A stretch of 64,000 nt of DNA from Monodelphis domestica (Eukaryota; Chordata; Mammalia; Didelphimorphia; Didelphidae), in NCBI RefSeq assembly GCF_027887165.1, contig NC_077232.1:13355255-13419254 (forward strand). The letters run 5' to 3'. Position 1 is the first letter of the stretch. Every line of letters starts with the position of its first letter. Made by a program: the position numbers and the translations under genes. Under the pieces are notes generated by a model. The model made no database searches, had not been told where the DNA came from, and saw only the letters and a program-made list of their open reading frames with translations. This document shows, piece after piece, positions 11,317-23,244 of the stretch.

Positions 11317-11589
11317 ATGGGCTGTTTAAAAGGATTTTTGACTGTTCTGGTAATTTCATTGATTTTACCTGCCTGTCAGGGAGCAGACTCAGCCCAAAGA
11401 TTCAACTTTAACTTTGGGGAGGCAAATGGGTGGCTCAGCGACCTGATAGCCAGACATATAGACATTTGGTCCTGGGTTAAAATCTGGCCTCAGATACTTC
11501 CCAGCTGTGGGGCCCTGGACGGGTCCCTTGAAACCCATTGCCTAGCTCTTACTACACTACCTTCGGACAATAGACATTTAAATGGATAA
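11317..11589 (+). pseudogene. Short leader-like open frame in the ERV interior
   Basis: The frame opens with ATG at 11317. Its first ~22 residues look like a signal peptide: a short polar start with one lysine, a run 'FLTVLVISLILPA', and a C-Q-G cleavage-like end. After about 33 residues the sequence enters an embedded SINE, which encodes the rest up to a stop, so the 91-codon product is a chimera with no real domain. The same ATG and hydrophobic stretch are retained in the minus-strand copy near 37500-37580, where the sequence then diverges. It may be the remnant of an env leader; that is inference from position and hydrophobicity only. Confidence 0.5.
11410..11580 (+). mobile_element. MON1-like tRNA-derived SINE embedded in the ERV
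   Basis: The sequence 'gggtggctcagcgacctgat', 'gtcctgggttaaaatctggc' (B-box-like) and 'ctcagatacttcccagctgt' is that of the marsupial tRNA-derived SINE seen (minus strand) at 24335 and 30430. It is 3'-truncated or degraded. The same SINE sits at the same place in the copy at 37345-37475. Confidence 0.75.
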
Positions 11590-12258
11590 ACACACTTAAG
11601 GAACTTTAAAGACTAGAGGCTATATTCTAAGACATTTCAGACTCCAATGGTTTATAAAAATCTCTGTATTCTATTGCATTTTTTGTTATGGTTTAACTTT
11701 GTGATTTTAAGTTCATATATTACTGGATTGAATATTATTCTGTGAACTGAAGGTTGATTGAATTTATTTTGAATGTACTGAGTTTTGAAATTCTGTTGTT
11801 TTCCCCCTATAACTATTGACCAAATATTATTGTGAATAAGCCTATATATGAAAAAACAGCCTTTTTCTATTTTGCTGAGGATAGATGGACTTCAGAACTG
11901 GTTATAATTATATTAACAACTTTGGAAATTTTAATGTGCTAAATATCTCAAATGATTTTAAGGGTTTTTTAAATATGATTTTTGGAATTTTTTTAACAAT
12001 CTCTGGTTATTTTTGCCTGCCCCCACCACAAGGTAAGGCCCATTCTAGTAGCTGAAGTGAAATACATTTTATAAACCCCAACCTTCCCACATGTGAATGG
12101 AAGTTGGGCAGTTCATTTCAGGGCATTTGTATCCCTATAAGCCTCCAAAAGGAGCACCACTTTATTTATGCTCTTCAGCTCACTACTTTACTTGCACCAG
12201 AATGATATCTAGATTTCTTGATTATGTTCTTAACCCAAGATGAGTTTTACCTTGTTTA

Positions 12259-12260
<2 letters not shown>

Positions 12261-12295
<35 letters not shown>
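12261..12295. repeat. (TA)n microsatellite
   Basis: An uninterrupted TA run of about 35 bp within the ERV interior. A similar shorter tract lies at the matching position of the copy at 36617-36650. Confidence 0.95.
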
Positions 12296-12298
<3 letters not shown>

Positions 12299-13825
12299 TA
12301 TTACCAAGGTTGAAAGATTGCTATGTTTGTAAAACTTGTGACAAATGTCCATCAATTCATAGGTTTAAAAAATGTCATACAGCAACTTATGTGAAATATG
12401 AAAGTGTGTTTGTTTGCTATTGTAATTAATTGGGCTATTGAGAATTTTGGGGATTTTGGTAACTACATATTTGCACTACTGTATTTTTAAAGATGAAAAA
12501 AATGTTAACCTTGTTCAATTCATTTGCCTTCTACTCACAGTGATCATGGCCAGACATTAAGAGGAAATGGATCTCATTTTTGGTGAGAAAGTCTTGTAAT
12601 CTTTATTTTCTTAGCTGACACAGAGTGTCAATGATTATAAGCTATATTTTTGAATTTTCTTAAAAGCTCTTTTATTATTATATTTTTCTTGCATGTTGTG
12701 CAATATACTTTTTCAGTTTTTTTTATTATTTTTCTCTCCTTTTTATATTTGAAGCACATGTCACCAGCATTAAGATTTTCTTTAACTTTTTGACTTTTCA
12801 GTGCTACAAGTTTAAAATAGATTTGTCAATGCATGCCCTAAAAAGCTTGTGACTATAAAAAATGATGCCTCTAATTATTTAAATAAATTATGGGACTTTG
12901 CTTAATGATTCTGTCTGATTCTAGGACAAAATATACACAAAAGAGCCACTGCATAGTGCTAATAGAGCATAAGGTCAAAGAGACCAACCAATCCTGGTGA
13001 AATTGATGTCACTTTGAGCCTAGACAAAGAAGACTTGAATGTGTTTGGGGTTCGAGGTTGCGGCTGTTTAACATGTGTTAAAAGCAGGTCTTCCTTGTTC
13101 CACATTCTACCAAGTACCTCAAACTTGGCTCCTGGAACCTTGGCTTATATACTCTGGTCTCCTTTTCTGCCTCTCATAGCATGGTACCTTTCTGTAGTCC
13201 TGGCTACTGACTGGGTAAATGCCTCATTGCTTAGATCATTTTGATTGGGCCCTGATTGAAGGACCTGTTATAGATTTATTTTTCTTATACTTGGAATTTT
13301 TACACATAAGACTTTGATAGTCTATATTTCATCCAGAAATTTTTCTTTTCTTTTTGATTTTTCTGATGTCTTTTTAATATCCCTTGCCAATTGATTCATA
13401 TACCTCATACCTCAGCCATGCATCCCTAACTGATTCTGAATCTTTCAATCACCCACAACACGGGGAAATGTAAAAAAATATTATTGTAAATTGCAAAGTT
13501 TAAATTCCTTTTGAGAAGGATTTTAGGCAAAGAAGATGCTACCTCTCTGAATCCAGAACTGAACTGTTGGAGAAGCCACCATGAAGAAGCCTCCAGACTA
13601 CAAGCTGCACAAGATCAAAATGAACTTTGGGTGTGGTTGATTGAACATTTATTTGTATCTGTACTTTCATGCCAAAGGGGACTGCCCCCTAACTGGCTTT
13701 TTGTCAATGCGTTCGGCAATTATTGGTTTTATTCTTTTGTTTCTCTTATCCTCAAATTATTGTAATCTTTAAATTGATTATGTTTTCATGATCCTTTGGA
13801 AAAAAAATTAATTTTTTTCAAATGA

Positions 13826-13838
13826 TCAAACGGTGGAA
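13826..13838 (+). other. Polypurine-tract-like site before the 3' LTR
   Basis: The purine-rich 'aaacggtggaa' directly precedes the LTR TG. In the minus-strand copy the corresponding sequence is a cleaner G-run (35322-35330, read as its complement). This is the expected position of the plus-strand primer site of a retroviral element. Confidence 0.6.
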
Positions 13839-14198
13839 TGTAAAAAATAGACTCGAATACAGGACTACAATCCCCATGAGCCTTTGCTCCACTTCCCCAG
13901 AATGCCTTATAATCTCACCTGGGCCTAGATCGAGAAGGTATTTAAGCTGATTCAAAGGTTTTTGAGGGCTCTTTCTTGGCTCTTGGACTTCCATTTTGGG
14001 GCAGGCCTGGCTTTTTTTCATAATGTAGGTGAGGTTGTGTCTAGGCCACTCTATGGCCTGGACACGTGTTTCTTATCCTGTATTTTCTTTAATCCTTAAT
14101 CTTCAATAAACCTCTAAAAAATATAGTACTCCTTGCAGAGAGAAACTAATTTCTACCTGCCTCAGTCTCCCCGTCTCCCCTAAATTTTAATCTTTACA
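13839..14198 (+). repeat. 3' LTR of the element at 10363-14198
   Basis: 360 bp and collinear with 10363-10722 without gaps. It ends TTTACA, followed by the CTAC target duplication. Confidence 0.9.
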
Positions 14199-14260
14199 CT
14201 ACCACTACTATTACTACTAACAATTCTACTATCACCACCACTACTATTACCCTTATTAAC
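14199..14260. repeat. Imperfect (CTA)n tract, probably tail of the RTE-like LINE
   Basis: Imperfect CTA/CCA/TTA triplets directly follow the two-LTR element. Because that element inserted with a CTAC duplication, this tract was joined to the end of the RTE-like LINE before the insertion. Confidence 0.65.
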
Positions 14261-14739
14261 TTTAGGGTAGTACTTTTTTTTTTAATCCTTCCAGAAGAAG
14301 TACCTTTTTGTTGTTTTATTTCAATTCTTCTCTTATTGATTTTTGTTGTTGTTGTTGAGACTTAAGAGAGTGAGGGAGAAAATCTAATAATGCAGATTGA
14401 ATGTAGAAGTATTTCTGGAGAATAGATTTTTGGGGAGAACTGGTTTCTCTCATACCACTTGTAAGCACCCCATATATTTTTCTGACATTTTTATATCATA
14501 CTTGAATACTTTATTTAATTTCAACATTCTTTTCTTTTTAAATATTGAGTTCTTAATTATGTCTCTACCTTATACCACTTACCCCACATATTAAAGTGAA
14601 ACAATATGGTAGTAACTTTAAATTTGAAATCATGTGAAATATAATTCTGTTTTGATAAAATTTCTTTAAGAAGCAAGACATATGAAGAAAGTGAGCAAAT
14701 TATACTTCAATTATACTCAGAGTTCATCAGTTCTCCTTT

Positions 14740-15880
14740 TGGAGGTAGATAATTTTTTTTGTGTGTGTATGTGAATCCTTTGTATTATTTTGGATCATTG
14801 TATTGATTAGAGAAGTCCAGTCTTCTACAAATGATCATTGCTTCTACATTAATGTTAGCTGTGCACAATGCTCTCCTCATCCTTTTTACTTCACTTTGCA
14901 AAAGTTCATATAGATCTCACCATGTTTCTTTGAATCCAACCCCATCCTTATTTCCCTTAGCACGGTAGTACTCTAACAATCATATGCTACAAGTTGTTCA
15001 GCCAATCACCAATTGAAAAACATCCTTTCAATTTACAATTAATTGTCAAATGGAAAAGAGCTATTACAAATATTTTTGCACACATTGGTCCTTTTCCTTT
15101 TCCTTTGATCTCTTTTGGATATGGTTCTAGTATTGGCATTAGTGGTTATAAGGGTATGCATAGTTTTATATATCTCATTGGGCAGAGTTTCATATTATTC
15201 TTTCTAATGGTTGTACCAATACACTATTATACCAATAGTTCATTAACACAGTTATTTTTAACTTATCCTCTCCAACATTTCTCATGTTGATAAGTGTAAG
15301 ATGGTACCTCAAAATTATTTTAATTACAATTTTTCTAATCTATAATAAGATAGTTTTAGCCTTGATTTCTTCTTATGAAAATAGCCTTGATTTCTTCTTA
15401 TGAAAATAGCCTGTTTATATCTTTTGATCATTTATCAATTGGTTAATGGCCCTTATTTTAATAAATTTGAATCAGTTTTATATTAAGTATGCTATAACTA
15501 TGAATATATTGAGGAATATAGACTTTACCACATGATTTTGCATTAAAATATTTTAAAATATTACTTTTCTATCTTTTGTCATAACATAATTTCCCTTATT
15601 ATATTTTTTAATTAAGAATATTTTTTAATTTTGCTTTGTCTGAGATCATGATTGTTTCCCATGACTTTCTTACCTCATTAAAATGCTACTGATTCTATTA
15701 AAGTTCCTTATCTGAGTTCTTTCTGTGTCTTCTGGCTTCAAGGATTTTTTTTCCTAATGAAACATATTGTTAGATTCTGATTTCTATTCTATTCTGCTTT
15801 CTCTTTCTCTTTTATGGGTGAGTCCATCTCATTCACAATTACATTTTCTTGAATTGAAATTATCCTTCCTATTTCTTTTT
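14740..15880 (-). mobile_element. Old antisense L1 fragment, internally deleted
   Basis: A diverged L1 3' region on the minus strand. For example, the 'gttgttcagccaatcaccaattgaaaa' region parallels 16437-16465. From about 15640 it jumps to the 5' part of ORF2 ('gatcatgattg...', like 19745). A T-rich tail of the next L1 begins at about 15885. 15360-15409 is a perfect 25-bp tandem duplication. Confidence 0.7.
15360..15409. repeat. 25-bp tandem duplication
   Basis: Two identical 25-bp units ('ccttgatttcttcttatgaa' plus 'aatag') in direct succession within an old L1. Confidence 0.95.
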
Positions 15881-16099
15881 CTTTTTTTCTTTTTTTTTGT
15901 CCTCATCTCATTTAAAAATTTTTTTATTTTATTTTTATTTAGTCAATTTAGAACATTCTTTGGTTACAAGAATCACATTATTTCCCTCCTTCCCCTCCCC
16001 CACCATCCTGTAGCTGACATGCAATTACAATGGCTTTTACATGTGTCCTTGATCAGAACCCATTTCCATGTTGTTGATGTTTGCACTAGGATGATCATT

Positions 16100-19000
16100 T
16101 AGAGTCTACATCCCCAGTCATATCCCCCTTGACCTGTGTAATCAAGTAGTTCTTTTTCTTGAGTGATTCTGCTCTCACAATTTTTCCCCTGTATGTGGAT
16201 GGTGTTCTTTTTCATAGATCCTTCCAAACTGTTCAGGATCACTGCATTGCCATTAATGGGGAAGTTCATTAAATTGGATTGTACCACAGTGTATCAGTCT
16301 CTGTGTATAATGTTCTCCTGGTTCTGCTCATCTCACTCAGTCTCAATTCCTAGAGATAATTCCAGTTCACATGGAATTCCTCCAGTTTATTATTCCTTTG
16401 AGCACAAAAGTATTCCATCTCCAACATATACCACAATTTGTTCAGCCATTTCCAAATTGAAGGGCATCCCCTCATTTTCCAGTTTTTGGCCACCACAAAG
16501 AGTGCAGCTATGAATATTCTTGTACAGATCTTTTTCCTTATTATCTCTTTGGAATATAAACCCAGCAGTCCTATGGCTGGATCAAAGGGCAGACAGTCTT
16601 TTATCGCCCTTTGGGCATAGTTCCAAATAGCCCTTCAGAATGGTTGGATCAATTCAAAAGTCCACCAGCAATGAATTAATGTCCCAACTTTTCCACATCC
16701 CCTCCAGCATTTATAACTTTCCTTTCCTGTCATATTAGCCAATCTGCTAGGTATGAGGTGATACCTCAGAATTGTTTTGATTTGCATCTCTCTGATCATA
16801 AGAGATTTAGAACACTTTTCATGTGATTATTAATACTTTTGATTTCTTTATCTGAAAAATGCCTATTCATATTTCTTGCCCATTGATCAATTGGAGAATG
16901 GCTCGATTTTTGTCCAATTGATTTAACACTTTATAGAATTGCATAATTAGACTTTTGTCAGAGGTTTTTGTTATGAAGATTGCTTCCTAATTTGTTACTT
17001 CCCTTCTAATTTTTGTTGTATTGGTTTTGTTTGTACAAAATCTTTTTAATTTAATGTAATCAAAATTGTTAATTTTACATTTTGTGATTTTTTCTAACTC
17101 TTGCTTGGTCTTAAAATCTTTCCTTTTCCAAAGATCTGACATGTATACTATTCTGTGTTCACCAAATTTACTTATAGTTTCCTTCTTTATATTCAAATCA
17201 TTCAGCCATTCTGAGTTTATCTTGGTGTAGCATGTGAGATGTTGATCCCACCCTAATGTCTCCCATACTGTCTTCCAATTTCAACAGCAGTTTTTATCAA
17301 AAAGTGGGTTTTTGTCCCAACAGCTGGCATCTCTGGGCTTATCATAGACAGTCTGACTGAGGTCACTTCCCCCAAGTCTATTCCACTGATCCTCCCTTCT
17401 ATCTCTTAGCCAGTACCATATTGTTTTGGTGACTACTGCTTTATAGTATAGTTTGAGATCTGGTACTGCAAAGCCACCTTCCTTCTCATTTTTTTCATTA
17501 TTTACCTGGATATCCTTGAACTTTTTTTCTTCCAAATGAACTTTGTTATGGTTTTTTCTATTTCAATAAAAAAGGATTTTGGTAGTTCAATGAATATGGC
17601 ACTAAATAAGTAATTAAATTCAGCAGGATTGTCATTTTTATTATGTTAGTTTGTCGATGTGTTTCCAATTGTTTAGATCTAGTTTTAATTGTATGGAGAT
17701 TGTTTTGTAGTTGTGTTCATATAGTTCCTGTGTTTGTCTTGGCAGATAGATTCTTAAGTATTTTAAATGGAATTTCTTTTTCTAATTCTTGCTGCTGAGA
17801 TGTGTTGGAAATATGTAGAAATGATTTTGACATGTGGGTTCATTTTGTATCCTGCAAATCTGCTAAAGTTGTTGATTGTTTCAACTAACTTTTTAGTTGA
17901 TTCTCTAGGATTCTTTAAGTAGACTATTATGACATCTTGAAAGAGTGATAGTTTGGTCTCCTCATTGCCAATTTTAATACCTTCAATTTCTTTTTCTTCT
18001 CTAATTGCTACTGCTAGTGTTTCTAGTACAATATTAAACAATAAAGGTGATAATGGGCATCCTTGTTTCACTCCTGATCTTATTGGGAAGGCTTCTACTT
18101 TATCCCCATTGTAGATAAGTTTCCTGATATATACTGTTTATTATTTTTAGGACAGGCCCTTCTATTTCTATGCTTTCTAGTGTTTTCAATAGGAATGAGT
18201 GTTGTATTTTGTCAAAGGCTTTTTCTGTATCTATTGATATAATCATGCAATTTTTCTTAGTTTGCTTGTTAATACGGTCAATTATGTGGATGGTTTTCCT
18301 AATATTGAACCATCCTTGCATTCATGGTATTAATCCTACCTGGTCATAATGAATAACCCTCATGATCACTTGCTGGAGTCTTTTTGCTAGTATCCTATTT
18401 AAGATTTTTACATCTATATTCATTATATACATTCATGTTTTTGACCTGCCTGGCTTTGGAATCAGTACCATATTTGTGTCATAAAAGGAATTTTGTATAA
18501 CTCTGTCTTTGCTTATTTTGTCAAATACATTTTATAATTAGTTCTTCTTTGAATATTTGATGGAATTCATTTGTGAATCCTTCTGGCTCTGGGGATTTTT
18601 TCTTAGGAAGTTCTTTGATGACTTATTTGATTTCTTTTTCTGATATGGGGTTATTTAAGGATTCTATTTCTTCCTCTTAATCTAGGCAATTTATATTTTT
18701 GTAAATATTCATCCATATCACCTAGATTTCCCTATTTATAGCCATATAATTGTGCATCATAGTTTTTAATGATTGCCTTAATTTCCTCTTCATTAGAGGT
18801 GAGGCCTCCCTTTTCATCTTGGATACTGTCAATTTGTTTTTCTTCTCTCCTTTTAAAAATTAGATTGACCAGTACTTTGTCTATTTTATTTGTTTTTTCA
18901 AAGTACCAGCTTCTAGTCTTATTTATTAAATAAATAGTTCTTTGACTTTCAATTTTATTAATTTGTCCTTTGATTTTTAGGATCTCTAATTTAGTTTTCA

Positions 19001-20024
19001 TCTGAGAAATTTTAATTTGTTCTCTTTCTTGTTTTTTAATTCTCATGCCCAATTCATTGACCTATGCCCTCCCTAATTTGTTAATTTATTTACTCAAAGA
19101 TATAAATTTCCCCCTGAATGCTGCTTTGGTTGCATCCCATAGGTTTTGAAAGGATGTCTCATCATTGTCATTTTCTTCAATGAAATTATTGTTTCTATGA
19201 TTTGTTCTTTAACTGATTTTGGAGAATCATATTGTCTATTTTCCAATGAACTTTTGAGTTGCCTCTACATGTACCATTACTTAAATATTATTTTCATTGC
19301 ATTATGATCTGAGAAGGTTGCATTTATTATTTCTGCTCTTTTGTACTTATTTGCAATGTTTTTATGCCCTAGCACATGGTCAATCTTTGTTAATGTACCA
19401 TATGCTGTTGAAAAGGTGTATTCCTTTTTGTCCCTATTTGTTTTTCTCTACATATCTACTAACTCTAATTTTTCTAAGATTTCGTTCACTTCTCTTACCT
19501 CTTTCTTATTTATTTTTTGGTTTGATTCATCTAGTTCTGATAGAGGAAGATTCTGTTCTCCCACTAGTATAGATTTTTATCTATTGTATTCTTGAACTCC
19601 ACTAGTTTCTCCTTTAGAAATTTGGATCCTATGCCATTTGGTGCATACATGTTACATACTGATATTTCCTCATTGTCTATACTCCATGTTATCAGAATGT
19701 AATCACCCTCTGTATCTCTTTTCACTAATCTATTATTACTTTACCATTGTCAGATATCATGATTGTGACTCCTGCTTTCTTTTTCTCAGTTGATGCCCAA
19801 TATATTTGGTTCCATCCTCTTACTTTTACCCTATGAGTGTCTAACTTTCTCATGCGTGTTTCTTGTAGACAGAATATGGTAGGGTTTTGGTTTCTAATCC
19901 ACTCTGCTATTTTCTTGTGCTTTATGGATGAGTTCATTTCATTCACATTCAGAGTTATGATTACCAGCTGTGTATTCCCCAACATTTTGAGTTCCAATCC
20001 TAGTCCTACTCTTCCTTCTTTCAC
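16100..20024 (-). pseudogene. L1 ORF2 (endonuclease-reverse transcriptase), broken
   Basis: The endonuclease start (20024-19725) contains 'NPTIFCLQETRM', the E-x-R/metal site of AP-type L1 endonucleases. The RT domain lies at 18321-17763: '[20 protein letters not shown]' and '[17 protein letters not shown]' are intact, but the FADD catalytic box reads F-Q-D-V, so this copy is catalytically dead. C-terminal pieces lie at 17535-17281, 17196-16987 and 16287-16099. All pieces are separated by stops. Confidence 0.85.
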
Positions 20025-20741
20025 TATTTACTTCTATACCAGTGTTTTGTTTTTAATCAGTCCTCCTAATTCCCACCCTTATTTTACTTCTCCTTTTCAC
20101 ACCTTCCTTTCTTATCCTCCTCTTATTTTTTTTACAGTCTTTTTAGACTACTCCGACCCTCTCCCTCCCTTGTATTGCTTCCCTCCCCACCAGTCCATTT
20201 GTTACCTGTCTACTTCCCTATAGGGCACAAATTAATTCTCTACCCCAGTGTATTTGATTGTTCTTCCCTCTCCAAGTCAATTTCAATGCATGTAAGAATT
20301 GAGTATTTCCTATCTTCAAACTCCTTACCCTTCCAGTGTATTGATGTTCTCCCCCCACCCCTTGCTATATATTTTTTGTGACATATAAATTTACCCCACT
20401 TTGTTTCTTTCCCCATTTCTCTTAGTATTAACCTCTTTAAAAAAATCTAGTTTTATATGTATGCATATATATGTATATATATACATTTATGCATACATAT
20501 GTCTATATACATATTTATGTCTTGGCACTTCATCCTATGCAGTTTGTCAATGTTCCCTCAAAGTATAATTCTTCCAGCTACCCAGGTGATTCTAAGAATT
20601 TTAAGAGTTACTAATATCCTCTCTTCTTTTTTTAACTTATTTTAACTTTTTATTAAATTAAATTAAAATTAACATTTTAACTTATTGGGTCCTTTAAAAA
20701 AGATTTTTTTTTGTTTTGTTTTGCTTTGTTTTCCCTCTTTC

Positions 20742-21553
20742 TTAATTACATTTTGATGATTCTCTTGACTTCTGTATTTGGGCACCAAATTTCCTATTCA
20801 GGTCTGGTCTTATCTTTAGGAATGCTTGGAATTCTTCTATGTTGCTGCATGACCATACTCCCCCCTGCAAGAATATAGTCAGTTTTGCTGGGAGTTGATT
20901 CTTGGTAGTAGACCTAGTTCCCTTGATTTCCAGAATATCATATTCCATGTCTTTGGTCCTTCAGTGTAGATGCAGCCAGATATTGAGTTATCGTCACCGT
21001 AGTTCCATGGTATCTGAATGACTTCTTCTTAGCAGCTTGTACTATTTTTTACTTGGTCTGGTAGTTCTTGGATTTGGCTATACCATTCCTGCATGTTGTC
21101 AGTTGGGGATTAAGTACAGGAGGTGATTTGTGGATTCTTTCGATCTGCACTTTTCCCTCTTGTTTTACAATGTTGGGGCATTTTTCTTGGATGATTAACT
21201 GTAGGATGATGTCCAGGCTTTTTATTTTGTCATCGTCTTCTGGTAGAGCAATGATTCTTAAGTTGTCTCTCCTGGAACTATTTTTTAAATCTTCTGTTTT
21301 GTGAATATAATATTTCATATTTTCCTCAATTTTTTTCATTCTTTTGATTTTGCTTTATAGTTTCCTGCTGCTTTGTGAAGTCTCTTGCTTTTAATTGTTG
21401 TATTCTAGTTTTTAAAGACTGAATATCATTCCTGGCTTTTTGGTCATCCTTCTTTTTCTGGTCTGATTTTCTTTGAAGGTCATTTTTAATCTTCTTTGCC
21501 TCATCTTTCATCTCTTTTGCCTCATTTTCAAACAGATTAATTTTGACTTTCAA
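20742..21553 (-). pseudogene. L1 ORF1 (RNA-binding protein), broken
   Basis: From high to low coordinate, a lysine/glutamate/glutamine-rich coiled-coil piece (21553-21326) is followed by a segment with 'SSRRDNLRIIALPEDDD' (21280-21230 region). That is the start of the ORF1 RNA-recognition domain. A C-terminal-domain piece with 'LPAKLTIFLQGG' follows (20880-20840). Intact ORF1p would form RNA-binding trimers that coat L1 RNA. Here the pieces are in different frames. Confidence 0.75.
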
Positions 21554-22489
21554 GACATTATTTTTTCATTTTAGCTCAAGTGCCTCTGTTTTCAGATGAC
21601 TTATCTTGATTTTTAAGTTCTTTTCCCAGTTGTCTTCAGCCTCTCTTAATTGTGTTTTGAATTGTATTTTGACTTCTTCCAAAGCCTGTGTCCAATTTGT
21701 TGGAGTTTCTGTATTTTTACTTGGTGTTCCTTCATCTTCCTCTGCTACATTTGTACTTTGTTCATTGCCTGGATAGCAGATGTCAGTTTTAATTTCTTTT
21801 TTCTTTTTACTGTTCTTAGATCATATTTGCCCCTTCTTTTTCCCCTGTAGTTGCCTGCACTTTGCTCTTCTCATCATGTGCTGGATCTGTGTGTTTGGAC
21901 TTTTCTGTCAAACTTCACCATTAAAGCATAGTCAGCAGAGCTCTCAGAGTAGTCTGTGGGGGAGGGGTGTTGGGGCTTGACCTTCCCTGCCCTCTGAAGG
22001 CTTGATAAGACTAATCCCAGAGGAGTTGATCTTTCATATCTGGAGTTGCCCCTAGGCCAAAACCTTAGGAAGAGGGGCAATATGGAGTGTCTCTGTTGTG
22101 ACTAGGCTGGTTGCTCTATGCTTCTCCTTGCCACTTTGTTCAAAGCCCTGAGCCTGGCACAGCTTTGTCCACAAGGTACTCCCTCTAGATTAGTGCCATT
22201 GGCAGCCCAGAGATTCCAGTCACTGCTGGGGGCTCAGTACTGTAGGAGTCCTGGGACCTTCCTTCCTCCTTTCCCTTAGACCTCAGTGTTCTCAAATTAA
22301 GGATTTTGGGGGGCTTAGCTTTTAAGTTTAGTCCATCAGGAGGGTTCCTTAGCTCTGTCCTGTTGTTAAGTTTGGTTTTCAGGCCCCTAGGAGCATTTAG
22401 GTTTTAATCGGTGAGGAAAGGTTGTCAGAGGTCTGAACTTTCGTGCCTCTATGCTGTCATCTTGATTCTGCCCCCTCTTTATTTTTCTT

Positions 22490-23215
22490 CACTGATTTTT
22501 TTTGGGAATTGTTTAACCACTTAATCATTTGTATTTCCTTTTCCTTCTATACCTTGAACTTTATCACCATGAATATCATATTGTCCTTCATTCCTAAGAA
22601 AACGTGATCTACCACTCCACAGACTTCATATGGACTTTTTAAAAGAGACTTTTTAAAAGTTAGCAGATTGCTATTAAAATCATTGTGCTAACACACATTT
22701 TTAAAATACCCACTGTTATGAGGAAGAGATAAGTTTAGTAAGAAAAGAAGGTTGCAGGGGATACTATGTACCAGGAATTGTTAAAAGTTTTGGGAAATGC
22801 AAGGAAATACAGAAAAGAGTTTGTTTTCGATGATCTAGGAATCTAATGGGGAAGAAGTACTGGGGGTGTCCTTGTCTAAGACACTAAGTTCCCTGTGAGT
22901 ATGGATTTTACAAAAGAAATTATAATGCCAGGTATCAAAGATATTTGAAAAAAAATTATGATTTAGTGGAGGAAAGATGAAATTACTTTTGAGGTAAGTT
23001 CATTATCTAGAATACATGTTTGTTTCCTGGCCTTTCTGTTCTTCTGTTGTCTATGATTTGCTAGGGAAAAAGAGAAATTGAGTGCAGAATGCTAAGAAGA
23101 GCTCAGTATGAAGAATTTTAAGAGAGAATGATAACTTTTTCAAGCTCCAAATGCATAGCGCATTTTATGTTGATAATCAAGTATTGGGACATTAATGAAT
23201 CCTTCTTTCCCCAAG
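22490..23215. other. Unassigned DNA upstream of the V2R exon
   Basis: The first ~100 bp may be the remainder of the older L1 into which the 15.9-22.5 kb L1 inserted. The rest shows no repeat or exon that I recognise. No V2R exon 2 or exon 3 sequence is seen here or further upstream in the window. Confidence 0.5.
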
Positions 23216-23244
23216 GAGTAACAAATTACTGTCCTTGCCTTCAG

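Larger units (their letters stand above)
10363..14198 (+). mobile_element. Complete two-LTR non-autonomous endogenous retroviral element
   Basis: Two 360-bp LTRs flank a 3.1-kb interior. The 4 bp before (10359-10362) and after (14199-14202) are both CTAC, a target duplication of the size used by gammaretrovirus-like and some other ERVs. The interior has no recognisable gag, protease, pol or full env. It has a GC-rich segment, a short conserved leader frame (11317), an embedded SINE, long AT-rich non-coding DNA, and a G-rich polypurine-like tract before the 3' LTR. It therefore must have been copied by proteins supplied in trans. It sits in the tail of the RTE-like LINE. Homologous interiors occur at 35322-38133 and 61926-64000, both on the minus strand. 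Confidence 0.85.
15885..22480 (-). mobile_element. Near-full-length L1, antisense, ~6.6 kb
   Basis: In minus-strand order it has the following parts. The 5' UTR starts near 22480 with the L1 start-like 'gcagaatcaagatgacagc'. ORF1 runs about 21850-20740. ORF2 runs about 20024-16100: endonuclease, then RT, then C-terminus. A short 3' UTR and an A-rich tail near 15890 end the element. Both ORFs carry numerous stops and shifts. It lies upstream of the V2R exon at 23245, in reverse orientation to that gene. Confidence 0.85.

Noticed and set aside
19297..20645. Hydrophobic + strand frames resembling membrane proteins
   Set aside because: They are complements of antisense L1 ORF1/ORF2. A/K/E-rich L1 coding read backwards yields F/L/S-rich artefacts.
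23128..23244. Extending the V2R exon to the first in-frame Met (23128)
   Set aside because: This part precedes a good splice acceptor (23244) and has no similarity to V2R. It is intron read through by chance.
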